From Burkholderiaceae bacterium (GTDB lineage Bacteria; Pseudomonadota; Gammaproteobacteria; Burkholderiales; Burkholderiaceae_D): a stretch of 5,821 bases of DNA. Made by a program: the position numbers and the translations under genes. Below the pieces are notes generated by a model. The model had not been told where the DNA came from and did not search any database. It saw only the letters and a list, made by a program, of their open reading frames with translations. Shown piece by piece: positions 1 through 5,782 of the stretch (position 1 is its first letter; each line of letters opens with the position of its first letter). Location: positions 1 to 5,821 of the forward strand of contig JACMLV010000446.1 in the NCBI GenBank assembly GCA_014379395.1. Direction: 5' to 3'.

Positions 1-51
1 CAGCGCACCGTGCGCGACCGCGCCTACGTCGAGTTCCGCGACGAGATGTAG
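1..51 (+). pseudogene. surA: C-terminal end of a second SurA (partial at window edge)
   Basis: The plus strand opens in frame with 16 codons and a TAG stop, reading QRTVRDRAYVEFRDEM. This is nearly the same as the C-terminus of the complete minus-strand SurA in this window (ARQVRDRAYVEFRDEK). Twelve consecutive codons (10-45) are identical at the DNA level. Differences are clustered in the first three codons, the last sense codon (ATG versus AAG) and the stop (TAG versus TAA). It is followed at once by a pdxA start, the gene order expected in an lptD-surA-pdxA operon. Whether the rest of this second surA exists lies outside the window. I call it a fragment of a related strain's or duplicated surA; the identity is secure, its biological reality is not. 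Confidence 0.75.
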
Positions 52-64
52 ATGCCAGCAATGC
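1..64 (+). repeat. Left arm of imperfect inverted repeat
   Basis: Bases 1-64 match the reverse complement of 137-201. Fifty-eight of the 64 bases are identical: five mismatches fall in bases 1-9, one at base 47, and one single-base indel lies at the surA stop. The arm covers the surA C-terminal codons and the first 13 bases of pdxA. Homology stops abruptly at base 64/137, which marks the fold-back junction. Confidence 0.85.
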
Positions 65-138
65 TGACATCGACGATGCCGGCCACCCCGGCCCGGCCCA
101 CGATCGCCGTCACCATCGGCGAACCGGCCGGGATCGGC
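52..138 (+). pseudogene. pdxA: 5' end of pdxA, truncated after 29 codons
   Basis: The 29 codons from ATG 52 contain TIAVTIGEPAGIG, the N-terminal strand and glycine-rich loop of PdxA, the 4-hydroxythreonine-4-phosphate dehydrogenase of pyridoxal 5'-phosphate synthesis. The family normally continues GEPAGIGP(E/D). Here the next codon is ATT and the sequence becomes reverse-complemented surA, so the gene is broken after residue 29. Possible starts are Met1, Met4 and Met9; Met9 gives a length before the motif closer to most PdxA proteins. The ATG at 52 directly abuts the surA-type TAG stop (49-51), as expected for tightly packed operon genes. The reading frame stays open on through the antisense of surA to 1476, but that extension is not PdxA. 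A gene caller could mislabel the whole 474-codon frame. Confidence 0.8.
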
Positions 139-149
139 ATTGCTGGCAT
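137..149 (-). pseudogene. pdxA: First bases of a minus-strand pdxA, cut at the junction
   Basis: Reading leftward from the minus-strand surA stop there is one base, then ATGCCAGCAATGC, identical to the first 13 bases of the plus-strand pdxA fragment (MPAM). Beyond 137 the minus strand is only the complement of the other pdxA copy, so this gene is truncated after about four codons. Too short to identify alone; the call rests on identity with 52-64 and on surA-pdxA gene order. Confidence 0.5.
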
Positions 150-201
150 CTTACTTCTCGTCGCGGAACTCGACGTAGGCGCGGTCGCGCACCTGGCGCG
201 C
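137..201 (-). repeat. Right arm of imperfect inverted repeat
   Basis: This is the reverse-oriented partner of 1-64. It holds the last 17 codons and TAA stop of the complete minus-strand surA plus the 14 bases (150-137) downstream of it. Those 14 bases are an exact inverted copy of 51-64. The centre between the arms (65-136, 72 bases) is unique sequence belonging to the plus-strand pdxA fragment. Confidence 0.85.
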
Positions 202-1467
202 CCAGTCCTCGGTCGCCTCCTCGAGCTTGCGCTCGCGGATCGCCTGGCGCGCCGCGGTGCGCACCTTCTCCTTCGAGACGTCCTCGCTCTTGCGCTCGAG
301 CACCTCGATCAGGTGGAAGCCGAAGCTGGTCTCGACCGGCGAGCTGACCTCGCCCGGCTTGAGCGCGTTCATGGCCGACTCGAACTCGGGCACGGTGTCG
401 CCCGGGAACAGCCAGCCCAGCTCGCCGCCCTTGGCGGCCGAGCCGTCGTTCGAGAACAGGCGCGCCAGCTCCTCGAACTTGGCGGCCTTGTGCTCGAGCC
501 GCTCGCGCAGCTCGACCAGCTTGCGGCGCGCGTCGTAGGCCGAGACCGCCGGCGTGACCTTGATCAGGATGTGGCGCGCGCGGGTCTGCTGCACCACGGC
601 GGCGACCTGGCCCTCGGCCACCGAGCGCTTGTCGAGCACCTTCAGGATGTGGAAGCCGCCGGCGCTCTTGACGATCGGCGTGACCTGGCCCGGCTTGAGC
701 TTGGCGAGCGTGTCGGCGAACTGCGGCGGCAGGCGCTCGGTGCCGCGCCAGCCGATCTCGCCGCCCTTGAGGGCGTCGGCCGCGTCCGAATAGGTGGCCG
801 CCATCTTGGCGAAGTCGGCCCCGGTGCGCAGCTGGCGCATCACCTCCTCGGCGCGCGCGCGGCGCGCGGCGATCTGCTCGGGCGAGGCGTTCTCGGGGAT
901 GCGGATCAGGATCTGCGCCAGGTTGACCTCGCTCTGATTGGCGGCGGCGGCCTGCTCGGCGGCCAGGAAGCTGTCGATCTCGGCGTCCGAGATCTGGATC
1001 TTGGCGTCGACCTCGTGCTCGCGCAGGCGCTGCATGACGATCTCCTCGCGGATCTCCTCGCGGAAGGCGGCGTAGGGCGTGCCCTCCCTCTCGGTCTGGT
1101 CGCGCAGCTGCTGCAGCGTCATCTTCTGCTGTTCGGCGATGCGGCCGATGGCGCGGTCGAGCGTGGCGTCGTCGACCCGCACGCCGAGCTCCTTGGCCAG
1201 CTGCATCTGGGCCCGTTCGAGGATCATCCGTTCGAGGATCTGGCGGCGCATGTCGGCCGGCTCGGGCAGGGCCACGTTTTGCGCCTTCATGCGCCGTTCG
1301 ATGTTTTTGACGCGCTCGCTGAGCTCGTTGCGCGTGATGACCTCGTCGTTGACGACGACGACGATCGAATCGATCGGCGCCGGCGCGGCCTGGGCACTGC
1401 CGCCGGCGAGGGCGCACAGCAAGACGGCGGCAAGCTTGAATTGGTGCAGTTTGGCGTTACGCATCAT
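151..1467 (-). CDS. surA: Periplasmic chaperone / peptidyl-prolyl isomerase SurA
   Basis: A 438-residue protein, close to the usual SurA length (about 430). Residues 1-28 are a Sec signal peptide: basic start, hydrophobic LAAVLLCALAGG, cleavage near SAQA/AP. The N-terminal chaperone domain follows (about 30-175), opening with the family pattern IDSIVVVVNDEVITRNEL. Two parvulin-type rotamase domains lie at about 178-280 and 293-393, each with the typical GGEIGW/GGELGW and GGFHI/FGFHL motifs. A C-terminal helix (about 398-430) completes the chaperone module. SurA binds unfolded outer-membrane proteins in the periplasm and delivers them to the BAM complex; LptD, encoded just upstream, is a well-known client. 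The start is ATG 1467; the next codon is also ATG and either could be used. No clear Shine-Dalgarno is visible. It lies 109 bases after lptD, probably in one transcript. The gene is complete, but its downstream partner pdxA is broken at the fold-back junction. Confidence 0.96.
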   Translation of the reverse strand: MMRNAKLHQFKLAAVLLCALAGGSAQAAPAPIDSIVVVVNDEVITRNELSERVKNIERRMKAQNVALPEPADMRRQILERMILERAQMQLAKELGVRVDDATLDRAIGRIAEQQKMTLQQLRDQTEREGTPYAAFREEIREEIVMQRLREHEVDAKIQISDAEIDSFLAAEQAAAANQSEVNLAQILIRIPENASPEQIAARRARAEEVMRQLRTGADFAKMAATYSDAADALKGGEIGWRGTERLPPQFADTLAKLKPGQVTPIVKSAGGFHILKVLDKRSVAEGQVAAVVQQTRARHILIKVTPAVSAYDARRKLVELRERLEHKAAKFEELARLFSNDGSAAKGGELGWLFPGDTVPEFESAMNALKPGEVSSPVETSFGFHLIEVLERKSEDVSKEKVRTAARQAIRERKLEEATEDWARQVRDRAYVEFRDEK

Positions 1468-1576
1468 GGATTCTAGCGCTCATGGTTCGGGTGAAGGGGA
1501 AAAGCCGCGGGCGGCGCAACAAGCTGAGGGCGCGCCCCGGATAGAAAAGTTCATGCGTCGGTGCCGCTTCCATCCG

Positions 1577-3811
1577 TCAACGGGCGCGGGCCGGATTGAG
1601 GCGCTCGTAACCGGCCACGCTGCGGCTCATGGTTTCGAGCGGATTGCCCACGCCCAGCTTGGACAGGCCGTTCAACTCGAGCTGGAAGAAGATCGGCGTC
1701 GAGACGTTGTTGGCGGTGGTCACGAAGCGCTGCGCGCCCATCCGGAACACCCAGCAGCCGCCGTTGTATTCGAAGCCGGCCAGGCTTTCCAGGATGCGCT
1801 TGTCGCGCACCGAATAGCTGACCCGGCCGACGCCGTACCAGCCCCGCGACAGCGGCCACTGGCCGGAGGCCTCGACGTTCTTGAAGCTGTCGCGCAGATA
1901 GCGCTGCGACAGGTTGAGCACCTTTTTCGGACCGGGTTGCCATTGCACGCCGTAGTTCGAGCTCATCACGTGGCTGCTGCTCGGGTTGTACTGCAGCGCG
2001 CTGTCGAAGCCCCACTGGGCCGAGACGCGCCCGGCGGCGGCCAGCAGGATGTCCGAATGGGCGTCGTTGCGCGGCGTCGAGGCGTCGAGCTGGACGCGCT
2101 GCTCGCGGAAATAGAAGCGCTGGCCGAAGGCCAGCCGCAGCCGCTCGGCGCCGTTCGGCTCGAGCAGGCGCGACACCAGCGCCGTGGTGGCCTGGTTGGT
2201 GTCGCCGATACGGTCGGCGCCGACGAAGCGGTTTTCCGAGAACAGCTGGGAAAAGTTGAAGGTCGCCTCGGCGGTGTCGAAATTGGGGAAGGCGCGCTGG
2301 TCGCGGTACGGCGTGTAGACGTAGAACAGGCGCGGCTCCAGGGTCTGGGTCGAGCCGGCGCCGAACAGGGAGCTGGCGCGCTCGAACACCAGCCCGCTGT
2401 CGGCCGAGAAGGTCGGCACCGCGCGCGTGAGCGAGGTGGCCGCCGGGGCGCCGCCGACCAGGGCGTCGCCGTCGAGCTGGTAGGCGCTGGCGTTGAGCAT
2501 CAGCTTGGGCGTGAAGAAGTAGCCCGAGCGCACCACCGGATAGCTGATCTGCGGCGCCGCCACCAGGCGCGTGCCGCGGATCAGGTCGGGATGCCAGAAG
2601 CGGGTCAGCTCGGCGTCGGCGGCCCAGTCGAAGCCGCCGGCGTCGTAGCGCGCGGCGTGCAGATAGACCTGCGGCAGGCGGTCGTAGGGACGCGCCACGT
2701 GCAGGCTCGGGTCGAGCGCGGCGGCCGGGTCCTGCAGCACCTGGTAGTTCTGGGTGCGCGCGGTCAGGGTCCAGAATTCGCCGCGGTAGTCGCTGCGCAG
2801 CTCGCGCAGCAGCTGGCGCTCGGCGCTGTTGGCCACCGTCTTCGAGAAGTCGCTCGGATAGTCGTTGTCGGAGGCGCCGCGCAGATTCCAGCCGAAGCTC
2901 AGGTCGCGCGCCAGCGCCTGGCTGTGGGTCGAGGTCAGCGCCCAGCGGTTGGTGTGGGTCTTGCGGTCGTCGAGCAGGAATTCGAGGTAGGTCTGGCCGC
3001 CGTAGTTGCCGGCCGCCGTCTCGCCGATGTAGCGCCCGTCGGCGCCGATCTGCAGGCCGCGCCGCGCCATCATCTTCGGATACAGCGTCAGGTCGCGGTT
3101 GGGCGCGATGTTGAAGTAGTACGGCACCGTCAGCTCGGCCGCGCCCTTGGAGCCGAAGCCGGGCATCGGCGGCAGCCAGCCGGAGCGGCGCGCGCCCGAC
3201 AGCGAGAACGATATGGCCGGCGTGCCCAGGATCGGCACGTCCTTGAAATAGACGATGGTCTTGCCGCCCACGCCGAGGTCGCGCCCGGTGTCGAGGTTGA
3301 GCGTGCTGGCCTTCAGATACCAGTCCGGGTCCGGCCCCTCGCAGGTGCTGTAGGTGCCGTTCAGCACCACCGCCTCGTCCTGGCTGAGGAAGTCGATGCG
3401 CTGCGCCTTGCCCTGCGCGTTGTTGAACTGCATGCGGTAGCTCGGATTGAGGATGTAGCCCTGGCCGGAATCGAGCTTGAGCTTGAGCGCGTCGCCGGCG
3501 TACTGGTCGCCGAAGCGCCACATGCGCACATGGCCGCTGGCCTCGACCTCGTCCTCGACCTGGCGGTAGCAGGCCGTGTCGGCGGTCAACTTGGTCTGGT
3601 CGCGCACCACTTCGACGTTGCGCTCGAGCTGGATCTCGCGCTCGGGCCGGCCGCTGATCTGCTCGGCCTGCACGGTGGTCGGGGCGCGCTTGTCCTCGAC
3701 CTTGACGACGCGCTTTTGCAGCGTCTGCGCCGGAACCGCGCCGGCGGCCAGCAGCGCCGTCAGGGCGCAGGCCCAACGCCGCGACGGTGGGGGGGCTCTA
3801 AACCGGCTCAT
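1577..3811 (-). CDS. lptD: LPS-assembly outer-membrane protein LptD
   Basis: A 744-residue protein within the usual LptD range. Residues 1-28 are a signal peptide (twin Arg-Trp, hydrophobic ALTALLAAGAVPA, cleavage about 28/29). A periplasmic LptA/OstA-like beta-jellyroll follows (about 43-150; e.g. VQAEQISGRPEREIQLERNV). The rest is the 26-strand-type LptD barrel, with family signatures LEPRLFYVYTPYRDQ (491-505), FSENRFVGADRIGDTNQATT (524-543) and a C-terminal YNGGCWVF segment (682-689). With the lipoprotein LptE it forms the outer-membrane translocon that takes LPS from the LptA bridge and inserts it in the outer leaflet. Cysteines in the mature protein are C81, C157 (STCEGPDPDW) and C686. 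C157 and C686 match the positions of E. coli C173 and C724/C725, so one long-range disulfide is likely. The start at 3811 gives a proper signal peptide and there is no in-frame start just upstream; no obvious Shine-Dalgarno precedes it. A run of seven C (coding strand) covers codons 6-8. Confidence 0.96.
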   Translation of the reverse strand: MSRFRAPPPSRRWACALTALLAAGAVPAQTLQKRVVKVEDKRAPTTVQAEQISGRPEREIQLERNVEVVRDQTKLTADTACYRQVEDEVEASGHVRMWRFGDQYAGDALKLKLDSGQGYILNPSYRMQFNNAQGKAQRIDFLSQDEAVVLNGTYSTCEGPDPDWYLKASTLNLDTGRDLGVGGKTIVYFKDVPILGTPAISFSLSGARRSGWLPPMPGFGSKGAAELTVPYYFNIAPNRDLTLYPKMMARRGLQIGADGRYIGETAAGNYGGQTYLEFLLDDRKTHTNRWALTSTHSQALARDLSFGWNLRGASDNDYPSDFSKTVANSAERQLLRELRSDYRGEFWTLTARTQNYQVLQDPAAALDPSLHVARPYDRLPQVYLHAARYDAGGFDWAADAELTRFWHPDLIRGTRLVAAPQISYPVVRSGYFFTPKLMLNASAYQLDGDALVGGAPAATSLTRAVPTFSADSGLVFERASSLFGAGSTQTLEPRLFYVYTPYRDQRAFPNFDTAEATFNFSQLFSENRFVGADRIGDTNQATTALVSRLLEPNGAERLRLAFGQRFYFREQRVQLDASTPRNDAHSDILLAAAGRVSAQWGFDSALQYNPSSSHVMSSNYGVQWQPGPKKVLNLSQRYLRDSFKNVEASGQWPLSRGWYGVGRVSYSVRDKRILESLAGFEYNGGCWVFRMGAQRFVTTANNVSTPIFFQLELNGLSKLGVGNPLETMSRSVAGYERLNPARAR

Positions 3812-3864
3812 GAAAAGAAGACAAGTGAAACACCATGACAGGCGATTTTTTGATTTGAATCCCT

Positions 3865-3870
3865 TATTAT
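3865..3870 (+). promoter_or_regulatory. Candidate -10 element for amgK-murU
   Basis: TATTAT at 3865-3870 is one mismatch from TATAAT and would give a start near 3877 and a leader of about 34 bases. No good -35 is found at 16-18 bases upstream (best windows are GCGATT or CGATTT). It overlaps the minus-strand -10 of lptD almost completely, so both polymerases could not occupy the site at once. Confidence 0.35.
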
Positions 3871-3894
3871 ATGGGAACTCATCCTCAAACCGAA
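3866..3894 (-). promoter_or_regulatory. Candidate sigma70-type promoter for lptD-surA
   Basis: On the minus strand a perfect TATAAT lies at 3871-3866. Seventeen bases upstream is TTCGGT (3894-3889), only a weak -35. Transcription would begin near 3859, giving a leader of about 48 bases before the lptD ATG. A perfect -10 in an otherwise very GC-rich region and in the right place supports the call. No convincing sigmaE-type promoter is visible, although lptD and surA belong to that regulon in E. coli. Confidence 0.5.
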
Positions 3895-3900
3895 TTCCAC

Positions 3901-3904
3901 AGGT
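3901..3904 (+). promoter_or_regulatory. Ribosome binding site of amgK
   Basis: AGGT at 3901-3904, six bases before ATG 3911, is a short but well-placed Shine-Dalgarno and supports that start. It is the only recognisable one among the four complete or near-complete genes here. Confidence 0.5.
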
Positions 3905-3910
3905 CGCTTA

Positions 3911-4972
3911 ATGTCTTTATTGTCTTCCCCCGCGCCAAGCGCCCCCGCCGGCTTTGACGCCCGCCTCGTCCAATTGCAAGCCTGGCTGAGCGGCCTGAAT
4001 CTGGTCGAGGCCGGCTCGGCCCGCCCGGCCTCGGCCGACGCCAGCTTCCGCCGCTACTTCCGGATCGACACCCTGGCCGGCGCCGCGCCCGCCCACGGCG
4101 CGACCCTGATCGCGATGGACGCGCCGCCGGCGCATGAAAACGTGGTGCCCTTCATCCAGGTGGCCGCCCTGTTCGGCCAGGCCGGCGTGAGCGTGCCGAA
4201 GGTGCTCGCGCAAGACGTCGAGCAAGGCTTCCTGCTGCTGTCCGACCTGGGCAACACCACCTATCTGAACCTGCTCAACGCCGACACCGCGCCGGTCATG
4301 TACAGCGCCGCGCTCGACGCGCTGATCCAGATCCAGGGCGCCAGCGCGCCCGGCCAACTGCCCGAATACGACCGCGCGCTGCTGCAGCGCGAGCTCGACC
4401 TGTTCCCGGAATGGTATGTCGGGCGCCACCTGGGCCTGACGCTCTCCGCCGAGCAGGCCGGCCAGCTGAAGGGCGTGTTCGACGCCCTGCTGGCCAACAA
4501 CCTGGCCCAGCAGCAGGTGTACGTGCACCGCGACTACCATTCGCGCAACCTGATGGCGCTCGACGAGGGCAATCCCGGCATCCTCGACTTCCAGGACGCG
4601 GTCTACGGCCCGATCACCTACGACCTGGCCTCGCTGCTGCGCGACGCCTACATCCAGTGGGACGAGGAGCTGGTGCTCGACTGGGTGGTGCGCTACTGGC
4701 AAAAGGCCAAGCGCGCCGGGCTGCCGGTGCATCCGGACATCGACGCCTTCTACCGCGACTTCGAATTCATGGGCCTGCAGCGCCACCTGAAGGTGCTCGG
4801 CATCTTCGCGCGCCTGAACCACCGCGACGGCAAGCCGGGCTACCTGGGCGACCTGCCGGTGGTGCTCGACTACGTGCGCAAGACCGCCAACCGCTACCGC
4901 GAGCTGAAACCGCTGGTGCGCCTGCTCGACGCGCTGGAAAACAAGGCGCCCGAAGTGGGCTACACTTTCTAA
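3911..4972 (+). CDS. amgK: N-acetylmuramate/N-acetylglucosamine anomeric kinase AmgK
   Basis: A 353-residue aminoglycoside-phosphotransferase-fold kinase. N-terminal lobe: the SADASFRRYFRI segment (41-52), typical of this subfamily, with LIAMDAPP (66-73) as a following strand. Hinge region: GFLLLSDLGNTTYL (106-119). Catalytic loop: HRDYHSRN (206-213), with D208 as the expected base and N213 as a metal ligand. Metal-binding segment: ILDFQDAVYGPITYDLASLL (224-243), with D226 the equivalent of the DFG aspartate. AmgK phosphorylates MurNAc (and GlcNAc) at the anomeric carbon in the cytoplasm, providing the substrate for MurU in the recycling shortcut described in Pseudomonas putida. Members of this family are often annotated only as 'phosphotransferase'. 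The specific call rests on the ensemble of motifs plus the murU partner 96 bases downstream and lptD divergently upstream, the arrangement seen in many Pseudomonas and betaproteobacteria. It is complete, with an N-terminal extension of about 15 residues rich in Ser, Ala and Pro. Confidence 0.9.
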   Translation: MSLLSSPAPSAPAGFDARLVQLQAWLSGLNLVEAGSARPASADASFRRYFRIDTLAGAAPAHGATLIAMDAPPAHENVVPFIQVAALFGQAGVSVPKVLAQDVEQGFLLLSDLGNTTYLNLLNADTAPVMYSAALDALIQIQGASAPGQLPEYDRALLQRELDLFPEWYVGRHLGLTLSAEQAGQLKGVFDALLANNLAQQQVYVHRDYHSRNLMALDEGNPGILDFQDAVYGPITYDLASLLRDAYIQWDEELVLDWVVRYWQKAKRAGLPVHPDIDAFYRDFEFMGLQRHLKVLGIFARLNHRDGKPGYLGDLPVVLDYVRKTANRYRELKPLVRLLDALENKAPEVGYTF

Positions 4973-4990
4973 GTCCGCCCGTCCGCCCCC

Positions 4991-5034
4991 GCCGGCCGCC
5001 GGCGCCGCGCCCGTCACCGGCGCGCGCGGCGGCA
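4991..5034 (+). other. GC-rich imperfect hairpin between amgK and murU
   Basis: The 96-base gap (4973-5068) is mostly G/C. GCCGCGCC (5004-5011) can pair with GGCGCG..CGGC (5019-5030, with a two-base bulge) around a seven-base loop, and GCCGGC palindromes lie just upstream. There is no U-tract, so it is not a standard intrinsic terminator; it may be an mRNA processing or pausing structure, or simply low-complexity spacer. Confidence 0.3.
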
Positions 5035-5068
5035 TCGATTCCCCATATGAAGAAATGACCCGCCTCCC

Positions 5069-5782
5069 ATGAAAGCCCTGATTTTCGCCGCCGGACGCGG
5101 CGAGCGCATGCGTCCGCTCACCGACACCTGCCCGAAGCCCCTGCTGAAGGTGCGCGGCCGGCCCCTGATCGTCTGGCACATCCTGAACCTGGTGCGCGCC
5201 GGCAACACCGAGATCGTCATCAACCATTCCCACCTCGGCCACCTGATCGTGCAGGAGCTGGGCGACGGCAGCCAGTTCGGCGCCTCGATCCAGTATTCGC
5301 GCGAAGAGACGGCGCTGGAAACGGCCGGCGCGATCGCCCAGGCCCGCCACCTGCTGGGCGAGGAACCGTTCCTGGCCGTCTCGGGCGACATCTACTGCCC
5401 GTATTTCGACTTCAGCCAGGTGACCGACGTGCTGGCCGAAAAAGACTTGTGGGGCAATCCGTATCCGCTCGACAAGCGCGACGTGGCCTGGCTGTACCTG
5501 GTCAAGAACCCGGCGCACCATCCGCTGGGCGACTTCGCGCTGAACCTGTACTCGATCGCCAACGAGGGGTCGCCGATGTGGACCTTCGCCAACATCGGCG
5601 TCTACCGGCCACAGATGTTCGACTCGGTCGCGCCGGGCGACTACGCCAAGCTCGGCCCCCTGATCCGCGAATACGCGGCGCGCGGCCAGGTCGGCGGCGA
5701 GGTGTTCGACGGCGACTGGACCAACGTCGGCACCACCGAGCAACTGGCGCAGCTGAACGGCGCCGTCAAGGCGGGCGCGTGA
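5069..5782 (+). CDS. murU: N-acetylmuramate alpha-1-phosphate uridylyltransferase MurU
   Basis: A 237-residue sugar-phosphate nucleotidyltransferase, slightly longer than characterised MurU (about 220). The Rossmann-like N-terminus carries the signature AAGRGERMRPLTDTCPKPLL (7-26), with the GxGxR nucleotide loop and K23 of the PKP motif. SREETALETAGAI (77-89) is the typical substrate/base region, and VSGDIY (104-109) holds the metal-binding D107. DFALNLYS (155-162) and TFANIGVYRP (172-181) form the sugar-binding half. The C-terminal GDWTNVGTTEQL (215-226) has N219 where many relatives have Asp. MurU joins MurNAc-1-P to UTP, giving UDP-MurNAc and bypassing MurA/MurB. Bacteria with this pathway can therefore show intrinsic fosfomycin tolerance. 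It lies 96 bases after amgK and is probably co-transcribed. The start at 5069 is fixed by MKALIFAAG, the family's first strand, although no Shine-Dalgarno precedes it. Generic alternatives (GlmU-, RmlA- or GDP-mannose-type transferase) are less likely given the kinase neighbour. Confidence 0.92.
   Translation: MKALIFAAGRGERMRPLTDTCPKPLLKVRGRPLIVWHILNLVRAGNTEIVINHSHLGHLIVQELGDGSQFGASIQYSREETALETAGAIAQARHLLGEEPFLAVSGDIYCPYFDFSQVTDVLAEKDLWGNPYPLDKRDVAWLYLVKNPAHHPLGDFALNLYSIANEGSPMWTFANIGVYRPQMFDSVAPGDYAKLGPLIREYAARGQVGGEVFDGDWTNVGTTEQLAQLNGAVKAGA

Noticed and set aside
110..1417. A 435-codon minus-strand frame overlapping surA
   Set aside because: It is an out-of-frame shadow of surA with Arg/Ala/Gly-rich composition; the surA frame explains this sequence.
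1529..1538. A ten-base perfect palindrome GGGCGCGCCC in the lptD-surA spacer
   Set aside because: Short G/C palindromes are common by chance at this composition; no U-tract or loop makes it a terminator, and nothing links it to regulation.
1551..3776. A 741-codon minus-strand frame overlapping lptD in another frame
   Set aside because: It is a frame-shifted shadow of lptD, very rich in Arg, Ala, Gly and Pro, with no domain; the frame at 1577-3811 carries all LptD signatures.
1079..3838. A 919-codon plus-strand open frame antisense to surA and lptD
   Set aside because: It lies opposite two securely identified genes, has an antisense-type composition (Ala, Val, Arg, Gln, Leu, few aromatic residues) and no recognisable domain. 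Long antisense frames are expected at this GC content.
3874..3898. GGAACT (plus, 3874-3879) and GGAATTC (minus, 3898-3892) as sigmaE-like -35 boxes upstream of the divergent genes
   Set aside because: Neither has a matching TC..A -10 element at the proper distance, so a sigmaE promoter is not supported by the sequence.
4411..5058. A 215-codon plus-strand frame overlapping the amgK 3' end
   Set aside because: It is the +1 shadow of amgK, Arg/Pro/Ala-rich, and ends in the spacer without homology.
3917..5743. A 608-codon minus-strand frame opposite amgK and murU
   Set aside because: It is antisense to two well-supported genes, lacks any recognisable family and spans both genes and the spacer between them.
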